This document shows positions 21,890-32,729 of a stretch of 64,000 nt of DNA, piece by piece. The translations under genes were made by a program, and so were the position numbers. Positions within the stretch are counted from its first letter, which is position 1, and every line of letters begins with the position of its first letter. Origin of the DNA: Allolobophora icterica (taxonomy: Eukaryota; Annelida; Clitellata; Crassiclitellata; Lumbricidae); assembly GCA_963556255.1 (NCBI GenBank), contig OY744604.1, positions 92,353,062 through 92,417,061 of the forward strand, read 5' to 3'. The notes below the pieces were generated by a model. The model saw only the letters and a program-made list of their open reading frames with translations, was not told where the DNA came from and ran no database searches.

Positions 21890-22235
21890 CGATGTACGTA
21901 GTGGTGTTGACTGCCGGTAGGTGAGTCCTTCTTTAACCGCTGCGTCAGCTACTTCATTCCCACAGATACAAACGTGGCTCAGGATCCAGACCACCAAGAC
22001 CAAGTCTGTTGATGTTTTCGAGCACCTCCATCATTTGTGTCCGTGTTGAGTCAGTCCGCTGTGCTTTCACCGACTCCGCAGCGCTGAGGGAATCAGTGAA
22101 GATGACGAAACTGTCCCTTGCAGATCCAGTCGATAGCATCCCGTATAGCCGAACTCAGGAATCACGACTGCTGCTGCAGCTGTGTCTTCGTATAAGACCC
22201 GTCCGTGTATATGCAGGTATGGTCTCGGTATTAGG
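21890..22235 (-). pseudogene. RNase H fragment of a non-LTR retrotransposon (paralogue of 3220-3600)
   Basis: Frames on the minus strand contain DSFVIFTDSLSAAESVKAQR, then MMEVLENINRLGLG, then WILSHVCICGNEVADAAVKE. This is the TDSLSAL / PSHVGIPGNExAD signature of LINE-encoded RNase H. It is short, broken by frameshifts and truncated at both ends. Confidence 0.65.
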
Positions 22236-22239
22236 GTGG

Positions 22240-23170
22240 AGTGAAAAAATTCTAGAAAATGATCGTAATAGTGATGAACAGTTGCCTTTTGGTATAGTTA
22301 GTTATCGTGCAAAATATTTTTTAAATTCGTTCTCAAAGATGTGCCCCAACGAGTTTTAAAATTTGGCAATTTTTGAAGAAAAAATTAAATTTACGAAAAT
22401 TAATTTTTTTTTAAATTTCACACGCTAATTGTAATAGTGTTTAAGCATTAATTGTGACGTATTTAATTACCATGCAATATAAAATTGATAAAATCTGCCT
22501 TCTAAGACGTGCCCCAACGAGTTATATAAATTGACATTTGTTGCAAAATTTGTCCAATTTCGTAACAATTGTATAAACTTAAAATATTTAACACGCTAAC
22601 TGTAAAAGTGTTTAAGCATTCAATTATGATGCATTTAATGACCATACAAAATAAATAATAATAATAAAATGATCGTATGTCAGCAAATATTAAATAAACA
22701 CTGCACATTCAGTGAACAAGAAACAATCCCAACAGGCTTATTAATCATTGAAAAGTGAGTCAGTATTCATTTTATTTAACTGATTAAACTCCGATTGAAA
22801 TTCTGTTTTGGTACTGAAACAAGGCATTAGTTCCTGTGATTCCAATCTGGCAAGGATGAAACCATGTCTAGACGTTTGCCCAACCACAGTAGCAGACGAC
22901 TCAATAACAAGTTTTGCAGAGTGCTCAACCAATTGTGTGTGGCTTGGAAATAAATTCTGGAAAATTCAGTGTGAGAACATACTCACTGGCGATAAATTCT
23001 TCAAGGCCAGCTTTGGAAAGTGTGGAAGTGAACGGTGGTTCTGTCATTTTTACGTTTGAGGTCACAAAAGTTGAATTATTAGTGAGAGACGTTACCACAT
23101 ATGGCTAGTATCTCACGCCATACCGTAAATGTGAGTTAGGATGTGTATTGCTATAAAATTCATGATAATC
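22240..23170. other. Block paralogous to 3600-6340, lacking its insertions
   Basis: It aligns by eye to 3600-3917, 4613-4875 and 6007-6333. It supplies the empty sites for the AATT element, the 1.13-kb TG..CA element and the 6342-7774 hAT-like element. No coding exon was seen. Confidence 0.8.
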
Positions 23171-23173
23171 TTC

Positions 23174-23176
23174 ACC

Positions 23177-23264
<88 letters not shown>
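23174..23264. repeat. (CAT)n microsatellite
   Basis: Paralogue of 7791-7843, here longer. Confidence 0.96.
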
Positions 23265-23305
23265 CAATCAGCATCATTTAGAAGACATTTGTACGCGCAT
23301 AGGCA

Positions 23306-24432
23306 TCCTCTTAGACCTTTTATCTAAATCTTTTGGCATTGCTGACTCTGCTCTTCTTTGGTTTCGCTCATTCCTTACTGATCGCTCTGTTTCTGTTGTT
23401 TTTGGACCTACCCGCTCTCCTAGGACCCACATCCCGTATGGACTACCTCAGGGCTCTGTCCTCGCTCCCCTTCTGTTCATTTTGTATACCTCGGATCTAG
23501 CTGGGGTTCTTGGTCCAATGGGTGTTTTGTCTCACCAATACGCTGATGACACACAGGCTTACCTCCATGGTCCAGCCAACTCAGCTGCTCTTATGGTTGA
23601 ACGCATCCTGGAGGCTTCCTCTGCTCTTGATCTCTGGTTGTCCTCAAATCGCCTTCGTCTTAACTATGATAAAACCAAGTACATTTGGCTTGGCAATCGT
23701 GTCCAGCTTGCCAGGATTGATGCTGACTCTATGCGCCTCAGGTTTCCCAATGTGTACTTCTCCTCCTCGGTCCGTGATCTTGGATTTGTCCTAGATCCTA
23801 CTCTTTCTCTATCTGATCATGTCAATAGTGTCTCTCGCTCGTGCTTTTACTATTTACGCCAACTTCGTGCCATTCGCCAGTCTTATCCGCTGCATGCGAT
23901 TGCGACCTTGGTTCATGCTCTGATCTGCAGTAGGATTGACTACGGAAACGCTGTCTATATTGGCCTGTCCTCTACTAACAAATCTAAACTTCAGTCCATC
24001 CTTAATGCTGCTGCTCGCCTTATAGGGGGCATCATGAAGTTTGCCCATATCCCTTCCTACATCCGGGACTCCCTTCACTGGCTTCCCATTCACCAACGCA
24101 TTCAATTTAAGGTCCTTTCCCTCATGCGTAACTGTCTTGTTGGCTCAGCTCCGCTGTATCTCAGGGCTTACTGCACCCCAGTTTCCAGTTTGCCTGGTCG
24201 GGCCTCTCTCCGGTCATCTGCCCGTGGCCACTTGGTAGTTCCTTGGATGCGCACTGCTACTGCACAGTCCCGTAGTTTTGCGGTTGTGGGCCCTTCCAGT
24301 TGGAACAGCCTCCCTCAGGGCTTTAGGCTTGTCCTCCTCTCTTTGTCTCCTGCCCATTCTCGCAAGCGCCTGAAAACATTTCTCTTTGTCAGTGAAGACA
24401 CTGACACGGGTCGTGAGCGCCTCTGTTTATGA
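23306..24432 (+). pseudogene. LINE reverse transcriptase, C-terminal part
   Basis: About 375 codons open to the stop at 24430-24432. Visible motifs: GLPQGSVLAPLLFILYTSDL (RT motif B'), HQYADDTQAYLH with the catalytic YADD at 23539-23550, LRLNYDKTKYIWLG, then the C-terminal AARLIGGIMKF, DSLHWLPIHQRI and FAVVGPSSWNSLP blocks of CR1/L2-type ORF2. The endonuclease and the first RT motifs are missing, so it cannot be autonomous. The apparent upstream start lies in poly-His microsatellite and is not real. Confidence 0.8.
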
Positions 24433-24473
24433 GTGGCGCTATATAAATCCTCGATTACAATTACAATTACAAT
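23306..24473 (+). mobile_element. 5'-truncated LINE (CR1/L2-like), 3' half
   Basis: An insertion in GCGCATAGGCA…CTGCATCAAT, which is continuous in the paralogues near 7880 and 19225. It keeps the RT C-terminal half and a TATAAATCCTCGATTACAAT 3' end with ATTACA repeats. 5' truncation is typical of target-primed reverse transcription. Confidence 0.75.
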
Positions 24474-24497
24474 CACTATACTGCATCAATGTGGCCA

Positions 24498-24509
24498 ATA
24501 ATAATAATG

Positions 24510-24591
<82 letters not shown>
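24498..24591. repeat. (TAA)n microsatellite, 5' flank of the RLE-type LINE
   Basis: About 95 bp of TAA directly abutting the first codon-like sequence of the element at 24592. TAA repeats also follow its 3' end. Confidence 0.95.
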
Positions 24592-24592
<1 letters not shown>

Positions 24593-26054
24593 TTGGCGGC
24601 GGCGCTAGCCGCAAAGCTGGAGGACGGAAACATCACTGTAGCGGCCCGCATCCTCTGCTCAGATGACGTTCCGGCACCCATCAGCGAGGAAACATTGGAG
24701 TTTCTGCGTCAGAAACATCCGGCTCCACCGCTCGACCGTCCAGGCATCCTCTGCCCGACCTCGACGCCTCTCCAGACCACCGAGACCGAAATACGGTCCA
24801 TGCTGCGCTCTTTCCCCATGGGTTTATCGGGGGGTCCGGACGGCCTAAGACCCCAGCACGTGACGGAACTAACGGGCGACCCGGATGCGGGGCCCGGTTT
24901 GCTTGGGGCGCTAACGGCGCTCGTTAATCTTTTACTCGCCGGCACCTGCCCGTGGGAGATGCGCTCCGTCCTGCTCGGTGGCACGCTCTTCGCTCTGCGT
25001 AAAACCTCTGGCGGCCTGAGACCAATAGCCAATGGATACGTTTGGCGCAGATTGGCCTCTAAATGCGCCAACGCACACGCCATTCCGAGGATTACACCGT
25101 ACCTGTGCCCCATACAGTTGGGAGTGGGCGTCCCCGGGGGTTGCGAGGCGGCGATCGACGCCACCAGACGTTTTCTGGCCAACATGAGCTCGGAATCTAT
25201 AATAGTCAAGTTGGACCTATCAAATGCATTCAACAGCCAACATCGAGACAGCATGTTGGCATCGGTCACCGAGATCATTCCGGAACTGGCCGCGTATTGC
25301 AAGCTAGCCTACGCCGAGCCCTCGTTCCTCCAATTCGACCTATTCACCATTCACTAGCAAGAAGGCGCACAGCAGGGGGATCCTCTGGGGCCCCTGCTTT
25401 TCTGCTTACCACTCCAGCCGATTCTGGCCAGGCTAGAATCTCCCCTGGCCTTCGGATATCTGGACGACCTCACCCTGGGCGGCAGTCCTGACGGGGTGGA
25501 AGCGGACGTGGATCTAACCGAGAGAGATTGCTCAGTCCTGGGCCTCTCGTTCAACCGCGCCAAGTGCGAACTTATCACCGCGGGCCCCGGGATCAGCGCC
25601 GAGAACGCCCTGATGCAGTTTTATCCGCGTGACCCCATCAACAGCCACACTCCTAGGGTCCCGCTTTCATCAACGGAGGCCCTCTCTTCTACCCTCGACA
25701 CCTGCGTGGCCAACCTCCTGAGAGGGCGCTGGAAAAACTCCAACACATCGACAGACAGGGTGCTCTGCTGATCCTCAGATGTTCCCTCGGATCGCCGAGG
25801 TTCATGCACAGATTGAGAAGCACCCCCTGCCACGATCAACCGCGCCTGGGGGTTTAAGATGAGCCGCTACGGTCAGGAGTCGGCCGGATGCTTAACGTCT
25901 CGATGAACGACGACCAATGGTCTCAAGCCTCTCTTCCGATTAGGATGGAGGGATTGGGAGTAAGGAGGGTGTCCTCGCTGGCACTTCCCGCCTTCTTGGC
26001 TTCGGCCGCGGGCACCCTCCAAACCCAGTCCCTCATCTTGGGTACAATTTCGGT
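24592..26054 (+). pseudogene. Reverse transcriptase of the RLE-type LINE, broken
   Basis: Ordered motifs: GLSGGPDGLRPQHVTEL, GGLRPIANG, LGVGVPGGCEAAIDA, SIIVKLDLSNAFNSQHRDSM (motif A, catalytic Asp), QEGAQQGDPLGPLLFCLPLQ, and FGYLDDLTLGG with YLDD at 25457-25468. A TAG at 25355-25357 interrupts the frame just before QEGAQQGDP, and further shifts follow near 25765 and 25855 before MEGLGVRRVSSLALPAFLAS. Polymerisation would normally be primed at a nick made by the C-terminal endonuclease. The breaks mean this copy is inactive. Confidence 0.75.
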
Positions 26055-26896
26055 GGCACCCCGTCAAAAGAGCGCCCGACAAAAGAGCGCCGACAAAAGA
26101 GCGCCGACAAAAGAGCGCCGACATAAGAGCGCCGATAAGAAGTGTGAGGTGTCACGACAAATGGTTCACTGACGAAAGGTTCACGGGGTTCTAGCTTCTA
26201 GTTTGAGCTATGTTTTCATCGAGAATCCAGATTTTAGTTTCAGCTATATTTTCATCACTCATCCAGCTTCTAGTTTGAGCTATGTTTTCATCACTCATCC
26301 ATCTTCTAGTTTGAGCTATGTTTTCATCACTCATCCAGCTTCTAGTTTGAGCTATGTTTTCATCGCTCTCCCAGCCTTAGGGTTAAGTTACATCTTCATC
26401 GATAATCCAGCTTCAAGCTTGAGCTATATTTTCTTCGACAATAGAGCTCAGACTAGAAGTTGAATGGATGATGATGATGATGATATAGCTCAAACTAGAA
26501 GCTGGAAGATCGATGAAAATAAAGACCAAAATTGATTAACGGAATGCGACGAAAAAGATTATAAAGCAAATCATGTTTTCTTCCGTTCCGAATACCAGGA
26601 TTCTGTTCAAGTCATCCGCGCGATTTAATGGTTATGTCGGCACTCAACTATGTAACATAAAATAAAATACTTGTTTATTTCCCATACCACTTGATATAAT
26701 GCAGTTCGTAACAATCATTGATAAATGTTAAAGTGATTTGATAATCTCTCAGCTGTCCCTCTCCCGTGAATGCTAATAAAAGTTTCGCTACAGGACCCTC
26801 GATATAAAGTTTTCGTCGGCGCTCTTATGTCGGCGCTCTTTTGTCGACGCTCTTTTGTCGGCGCTCTTATGTCGGTCGCTCTTTTGACGGGTCACC
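26055..26896. mobile_element. 842-bp element with arms of tandem ~14-bp units, 9-bp duplication
   Basis: A perfect 9-bp direct repeat AATTTCGGT flanks it (26046-26054, 26897-26905) and splits the LINE frame so that ISV codons occur on both sides. The left arm carries GGCACCCCGTCAAAAGAGCG then CGACAAAAGAGCGC units; the right arm is the inverse (GGCGCTCTTTTGTCG). The centre has tandem CTTCTAGTTTGAGCTATGTT and TTTTCATCACTCATCC units at 26185-26460, read through as a false protein of YVFITHPASSLS repeats. No transposase. Confidence 0.87.
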
Positions 26897-26905
26897 AATT
26901 TCGGT

Positions 26906-27812
26906 GACCCCTGACGCGGCACATGACTCGGCGAAGACTACCTGGCTTCAGCTCTCTGGGGTCCCGAACCCGACGGTCACACCCGGTCGCGGAAAGGCAC
27001 ACTGGGATGGTCCGCTACTACACGCAGCCCTCTCGGCGCTCGAGGATAAACTGCTTGATCCCTACGACCAGGCGAGACTGAAGGCCTCGCAGTCACCGCA
27101 CGCCTCGGACTGGCTACACGCTCTACCGATCGCTGCTCGCGGCCTCAGACTGGATGACGAGACCATGAGGGTGGCGGTCGGCCTGCGATTGGGTCTGGCA
27201 ATCTGCGAACCGCACAAATGCGCATGCGGCGCCTACGTCTCCTCCAGAGGCGCGCATGGTCTGTCATGCTCACCAGGGTTCGGCCGACAAGCTAGGCACA
27301 TCAACATCAACGACCTAATCCACCGCAGCCTCAACAGAGCCGGCATCCCGGCAGTCAAGGAGTTGTCCGGCCTATCCAGGTCGGATGGAAAGAGACCGGA
27401 TGGCCAGACCCTAAAACCGTGGAGCGGCGGGCTGTCCTTATTGTGGGACGCGACGGTGGTGGACACGGTGGCCGCCTCTTACATCACAGAAACGGCGGCC
27501 GCGGCAGGAAGGGCGGCGGCGGTGGCTGCTAAGAGAAAGTACATCAAATACTCTGAACTACAGAAGAGATACATCTTCCTACCTGTAGCGGTGGAAACCT
27601 TCGGTCCCCTTAATAGAGAGGGCCTCGCCGTTCTATCTGAAATTAGTCGCCGGCTGTCGAAAACCACAGATGACTCCCGCGAAACAAACTTCCTATTCAG
27701 GAACCTATCGGTGATGGTGCAGCGCTTCAACGCAGGGGCTTTCCAAGGCGCCATGTCAAAACTGCCCGGAGCCAAAGAGCAACAAACCCGTCGATATCCA
27801 TCGCCTTGTTAA
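26906..27812 (+). pseudogene. C-terminal CCHC and restriction-like endonuclease region of the same LINE
   Basis: Open for about 300 codons after the nested element. A CCHC-type motif lies at 27219-27269 (CACG…H…C). Then come KRPDGQTL (27390s), LSLLWDATVVDT (Asp at about 27447 and 27462), KRKYIKYSEL and YIFLPVAVETFGPLNREGLA, ending at the TAA at 27810-27812. RPD…D plus downstream Lys fit a PD-(D/E)XK restriction-like endonuclease used for target cleavage in RLE-type LINEs. Assigned by motif order only. Confidence 0.65.
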
Positions 27813-27894
27813 CGGACGCAGCGGCGGAGAACTAGATTTTCTGAGTGAACAGAACCTGGACATGAATTCTCGCAGAATAATAATAATAATACAG

Positions 27895-27985
27895 ATGATT
27901 AGGGCCATTCCGGACACTTTTTTCTGCGTTAGTTAATTTTTATGTCCCTGAGGGATCCTGTATTCCTCGGGGCATACAAAAAATT
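27895..27985 (+). repeat. Short TAA-embedded fragment ending CCTCGGGGCATACAAAA
   Basis: A 90-bp unit, TAGGGCCATTCCGGACAC to CGGGGCATAC, with TAA repeats on both sides. It recurs at 40986-41072, with stubs at 10775 and 33667. It may be the 3' tip of another TAA-inserting LINE. Confidence 0.6.
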
Positions 27986-28165
27986 ATAATAATAATAATC
28001 TTTTTTTAATTAAGCGCCTGCAAATGCACTGCGCTGTACAGCGAACATACATATAGTAGAAACGGCAGCCACGCAGGGCGCCTTACATAATTTTATACAG
28101 TAGAAGTACATGATAACAGTTTTACAGGAGTCGAATAAAACTGTATTTAAGCGGCAGCTGCACGG

Positions 28166-30351
28166 TAGAGAGTGACGCGGGGATAGAATCTCGTCCCCAT
28201 CCCCGCCCCGCAACAAGTAAGTCCTCCCCATCCCCGCCCCATCCCCGCATGCTTTGTCCCCATCCCCGCCCCATCTCCACAGGTTTTCCCCATCCCGTCC
28301 CCATCCCCTCCCCATCCCCGCAGGAACCATATCACATTCCCCGCAAAAAGTTTTCACTAATTAAAATTTATAAAAACAATTATTAGCTTACAAAGCCATG
28401 TGTACTGCTGATTGAATTAATAAAACACACACATAAAAGCACATTATCTTATCGAAAGTTTGCATTTACCAAGTTTTACTATTTCTGACTAGTTAACAGC
28501 TTCAGGAAATACAAAAATCTCATGGTCAGATGCAATAAAATTAAATTTTAACTTACAAACTTACAATAACTTACAAAGCACATAATGAACAAATAACAAA
28601 AATTAATATGCAGACTACCTTCAAATTGAACAGCCCAGTAAGTAAAGCAGTCTGACTATAGCCTTAGATCATAACAGATGTAAACCCAGTGAAAAGTTGA
28701 AAATTCAGCATGAGTTTCAATACTGTAATTCTGTCAATGCCACAATATGATGACTTAGAAACATTTCCATACTGCCCTGCATGCTTCTGTGGCTGTGGAC
28801 GTTTTCGGTTCTTTGCGTTTGCATAAATCTGTTGCACGCTAATCACTACACCATCTATTCCGCCAGGGCAGAAATTTGGTTCGAGGTTTCTGCTCCACTT
28901 GTGCCCCCTAGCCAACCCAGCTATAATGAGTAGCCTACACCGACAGTTCACTGTCGGTGGGAAGACAAGACGGCGAGGGAGAGGACTGGCTACTCGCCCT
29001 CATATGCCAAGGCTAAGAAAATGAAGTCGCTAACACTTCATACCCGTGGCTGTCTGATCAGGGCTAGATTAATAGCTTAATTTAAGGGACTGCAAGAAAA
29101 TCTGTTGCAGCATGACGACCCTTAGCAATCCATCCACGTACGATAGCTTTCTTTGCACGCTGGCCAACTTTCTTTTCGACATTATTTGCACACTGCATGC
29201 GCAATAACTATAACTAATCAAATGACGTGCTAGTCTAGATTTTCAAACGATTCCAGCTCAGCCTTCCGAAATTCCGCAAACGAATTATTAATGAAGCAAA
29301 TTACTGTGTTATCGCTCCCATGTTGGCCTAAATATACTTCTGCTGCCACAGCCTTGAGTTACTACACTTCGGCAGCGATTATAAAACAGCGAGCGATTTA
29401 AGTAAACGCATAGGCCCAAGTAGTTTTCTATGATGCTAGTGAATATTGAACCGCACTGTGAGGCTGACGAATGCTAATCTAATCTTCGGTGTCGGATCTC
29501 CCTATTGAGGTGATGAGTCCCTCTGTTGAGGTGATGGGACCCCTTCTTAGGTGGCGGATCTCATAATTTGGGTGGTGGGTCTCACAATGCAGGTGGCGGA
29601 TCTCAAATCAGAGGTGCCGGATCTGAGATCCGGCGGGATCCGGCTGAATTTAACCACTGGGCCTACTAATAATATTCCAAAGTTCTAGTCCCTGAAATTA
29701 TTATTCTTAACGTATATCTTAGGGGCACGTGTCCACTATAGTATTTGCTAAAGCATACTTGTCAACAGAAGATACCGTTTTTTGAACAGAAGTCATCTGG
29801 TCGACCTTTGGGTTCGAGCCTCGAATCTTGAGCGCCGCATAAATTGCCGTGTGATTTCAGCAAATTACGAAAAGGCTAAATATCGCTTTTTAGTTGAACT
29901 GCAATTACTTTCAAAACAAATTCGGTCGCTTTTTTGTTTCAACAGTTTATTTATATCGCACTTTTAAAATGTTCAACACAAACCGGAAACAATAGTGTAA
30001 GCCATCGATATGCATATTTAGATCTAGTAGATATGTATATTTAGACCTAAACATAGATATGATGGTGTAAGCCTGTTGCGTCGAAAAGTGAATGGGAACT
30101 GAAACTGGAATATAACTGGAAAATTACTCTATGAGCACTTTATTACGCCCGAAGGCAGAGATAACAAGTCAAATTCTATAAAACATGTTACCATACCGCG
30201 GTTTTACCGCAGGCTCATTCTCCATTACCGCGGTATTACCTCGGCAGTAAACCCCATTACCGCGGTAAACCGACATTTCTGTCCCCATTACCGCGATATT
30301 TACCGCGTTACCGCGGTTTTACCGCGGGGAAATTCCCAATGTCACTCTCTA
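28166..30351. mobile_element. 2.2-kb hAT-like element with perfect 8-bp duplication
   Basis: The tips are TAGAGAGTGAC and GTCACTCTCTA, and the perfect 8-bp duplication CTGCACGG lies at 28158-28165 and 30352-30359. The paralogous sequence at 19510-19525 (GCCGGACGGCGCC) is uninterrupted. Inside are a CCCCATCCCCGC tandem repeat (28190-28345), a GGTGGCGGATCTCA-like degenerate repeat (29490-29650), a 10-bp perfect hairpin at about 28938-28959 and TTACCGCGGTAA repeats (30190-30335). No transposase frame was recognised; non-autonomous. Confidence 0.85.
28190..28345. repeat. CCCCATCCCCGC minisatellite
   Basis: Tandem CCCCATCCCCGC units inside the 28166-30351 element. The Gly-Asp-Gly-rich frames on the minus strand are artefacts of this repeat. 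Confidence 0.9.
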
Positions 30352-30676
30352 CTGCACGGCGCCACTAATGACCTACTATTCATTTAGCCGCCTAGCGAGT
30401 GAAAGGCAGAATAAACCTTACGGGAGTCTACGGGACTCGATCTTGGTACCTTCAGCTCTTCACGTCAGTGTGTTGTCCATTACTCTACGCCCCCTCCCCA
30501 ATACAATAGCCAGAATCCCAATAATTCGAATATGTGTATGAAAGTATGCATACATGCATGTTTCATTTTGTATAGGTGTGTGCAATCTATCAACCAATAA
30601 ATCAATCAATAATCAATATGGCGCCAAGTACGTCTCAAAGGCTCTTCAATTTATTTAGAATACCGTTTACACTGAC

Positions 30677-30845
30677 CTCCATTCGGGTAGATCGTGTACT
30701 CGATATTGAATCCTGTATGGTTGTGAGTATTATCGCTGCTGAACCACAGAAGAACTTCACTGCATCCGTAGATGTACATATTGAGGGGAGAAGTGTTTCC
30801 AGAATATCTATACGGACCATAGGACGAGTTATCTAGACAACTTAT
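30677..30845 (-). CDS. Exon B3: C-terminal half of a type-AB CUB domain
   Basis: 169 nt, phase 0 to phase 1, with acceptor GTTTTTGTTCTAG and donor GGAG|GTCAGT. The product starts ISCLDNSSYGPYRYSGNTSP and contains YGCSEVLLWFSSDNTHNHTG-like strands with the second CUB Cys. It pairs with A3. The next coding exon in transcription order is A2 rather than a C exon, but the phase still fits. Confidence 0.83.
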
Positions 30846-31470
30846 CTAGAACAAAAACAATATTTTTTCAGCGCAATCTAGGCAATTTATCTAGAACAAA
30901 AACTTCCTGTAGATTAGCATCTGTTTCAAAGGATTCAGCTCAAGACACATTCTCTGTGTAATTTAAAACGCACATGTTTAGATCACTCAAACAGCCGATT
31001 AAAACGTAACCTTTGAGTGTGCTTGAAGGGCGTTGTTTTACATTAAATTACACAAAGACCCTACTTAAAGAATACCTTAACTTTAAGAGGACACATGCGT
31101 ATGAGAGTATTATGATAAACCCTTAGCCGCTGCTTTAGCGATACCAACTCAGATGGCGCAGTGTCGAATTAAAATTTATTTTATTTATTATATTTTAAAT
31201 CTGTTTGCAGTGATCATGTTTCAAAGCGTACGCACTGAAAGCGATGTTCATCTCGGTGCAGTGTTTTGTGGATATAATGGGTCATTGGTAATGCCTTAGT
31301 TGCATGAGATATGAATGAGTGTGTGTGCCCTTTGACCTGAAATAATGGCTCGTGAAGAATTGATAAGTAATCACTACATTTCTTTCTTAGAGAAGTTTGT
31401 CATTCATGTATGGAACTCAACATCAGAGAACAGTGAATCAATATCTGCGATGTGAAACAGGTATTTATAC

Positions 31471-31652
31471 TTCAAGCCAATCGCAATCGAGGCAGTCGGT
31501 GCATAGAAGGAAAGTCTCAAAGTAGAGGTAAAACGTGCTTCGCTGTGGAGCCCAGATGATGTTGGAGCAGTTGTGATCGAATCCGTAGTAGTTCGGATAA
31601 TTCGGAGAGGTCACAAATCCAGTGGAATCATTGTATATCGTATTTCCACAAC
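31471..31652 (-). CDS. Exon A3: N-terminal half of a type-AB CUB domain
   Basis: 182 nt, phase 1 to 0. It starts CGNTIYNDSTGFVTSPNYPN and ends LLCTDCLDCDWLE before the GTATAA donor. The cysteine pattern is as in A1. Same acceptor (AATGCAG). Confidence 0.87.
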
Positions 31653-32207
31653 CTGCATTCAATTACCAAATTTAGGTTTCGTGCAGTATTAGGCCTACCA
31701 TAAAAACGAGGAAGAAGTTTCGAATGCATCATACTAAACCCAATTCTAAAACATGTGGCCGCTGTTGCGCTATATAAAAGAACTGAAATCTGTTAAGCAA
31801 ACTGCTTGATACTTTTGGAACGTTTGTATTTAATAATTGATTACATGTAAATAAAATGAGTTCCTAATTCTCAAAATTATGGATTTAAAATTAAGCAATT
31901 AAGTAGTCAATACTTTCTTCAGCACCTAAACAGTCTGTCTTCTCGCCATCCACACACCATCAGACTCTATCTATCGTAACAACATGCCTGTCTGAATGCA
32001 ACCTTTGGATGTTTTATCCGAATCGAACCTGGCCAATTCTGCCTCTCAAATACTGCTTTGATTAGGCGTCTATGAGTGAACTGGTTGACAAAACTTAACT
32101 TTTCTCTTGGCGTCGAAAAGTGCCTTTACGATCACGTGTTTGTTCTTCGTTATCTTAGTTAATATTAAGCAAACCCTTCGTTTTTTTCTTCGTGCCATCC
32201 TTAGCTC

Positions 32208-32587
32208 CAGGGCTGTAGTCGAGGGTATACGCGGGCATACAGCGTATACTCACCTCTAGAGAAATTTGAGAGCGTATACTCATGGATCTAGAGGAGGGTA
32301 TGCGTGGGTATACAGCGTATACTTACCTCTGAAGACCGAATAATTGCCACTTTTTGCCATTTTTTAGGAAAAAGAGAGGTTTTTAACGGGTTTTATGGGC
32401 GAATGACTAAAAAAAGGTCATCAACTTTTTCAGAGACGAAATGGAAAAAAGTCAAAAATGTTTGAAAATCGTGAAAATTTTCTTAGACGAATTGTTAAAA
32501 AAAGGTCATGAGAATATTTTTTGGGTGACACCAGCCCTGCTCACCGGGTAGCGTATACTCACCTCAAATTTTACCACTACACCCCTG
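32208..32587. mobile_element. 380-bp hAT-like MITE with perfect 8-bp duplication
   Basis: The tips are CAGGGCTGTAGT and ACTACACCCCTG. CTTAGCTC lies at 32200-32207 and 32588-32595. The cassette paralogues near 9606 (CCTTAGCTCCTACC) and 39810 lack the insert. Internally GCGTATACTCACCTC motifs repeat three or four times. CAGGG…-type tips and 8-bp duplications are typical of hAT (family knowledge). Confidence 0.88.
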
Positions 32588-32729
32588 CTTAGCTCCTACC
32601 TCATTCGACGCGTTCTCTTCAATATCTCAACATCCGTGTAATAATCTCTTTCCCTGTTTCTATGAAATTATAAGCAGACTACACCAATTATTATTTGAAG
32701 CACTGTCGAAAACCCTTGCCTAAAGAATT

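Larger units (their letters stand above)
24592..27875 (+). mobile_element. R2-superclade-like LINE inside a TAA tract
   Basis: A 3.3-kb element, GC-rich against its AT-rich surroundings, lying between (TAA)n on the left and AATAATAATAAT on the right (about 27876). It encodes RT and a C-terminal CCHC plus RPD nuclease-like region, an order known from R2, R4/Dong, NeSL and HERO type elements. Dong of the silkworm inserts into TAA repeats (family knowledge). The 5' end is probably truncated, the coding frame is broken, and an 842-bp element is nested at 26055-26896. Confidence 0.7.
28006..30491 (-). mobile_element. SINE2-like unit, interrupted by a hAT-like element
   Basis: The minus-strand head at about 30430-30491 has tRNA-like A and B boxes (TAGAGTAATGGAC, GATCGAGTCCC). 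The body continues at 30352-30430 and, beyond the insertion, 28006-28165, with an AAGATTATTATTATT tail. The paralogue is at 19356-19635. Confidence 0.45.

Noticed and set aside
23143..23305. ATG and poly-His start for the 23.3-kb LINE protein
   Set aside because: The sequence is the paralogous CAT microsatellite and cassette flank, not part of the LINE.
24386..24592. N-terminal extension of the RLE-type LINE ORF into the upstream LINE tail
   Set aside because: The frame passes through the LINE 3' end and a poly-Asn TAA tract. The real coding similarity begins at about 24592.
26203..26463. Repeat protein of YVFITHPASSLS units
   Set aside because: The frame comes from tandem non-coding units in the core of the 842-bp TIR element. 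The same core in the 58-kb element is not open.
28010..28357. Gly-Asp-rich frames on the minus strand
   Set aside because: Artefact of CCCCATCCCCGC repeats inside the 28166-30351 element.
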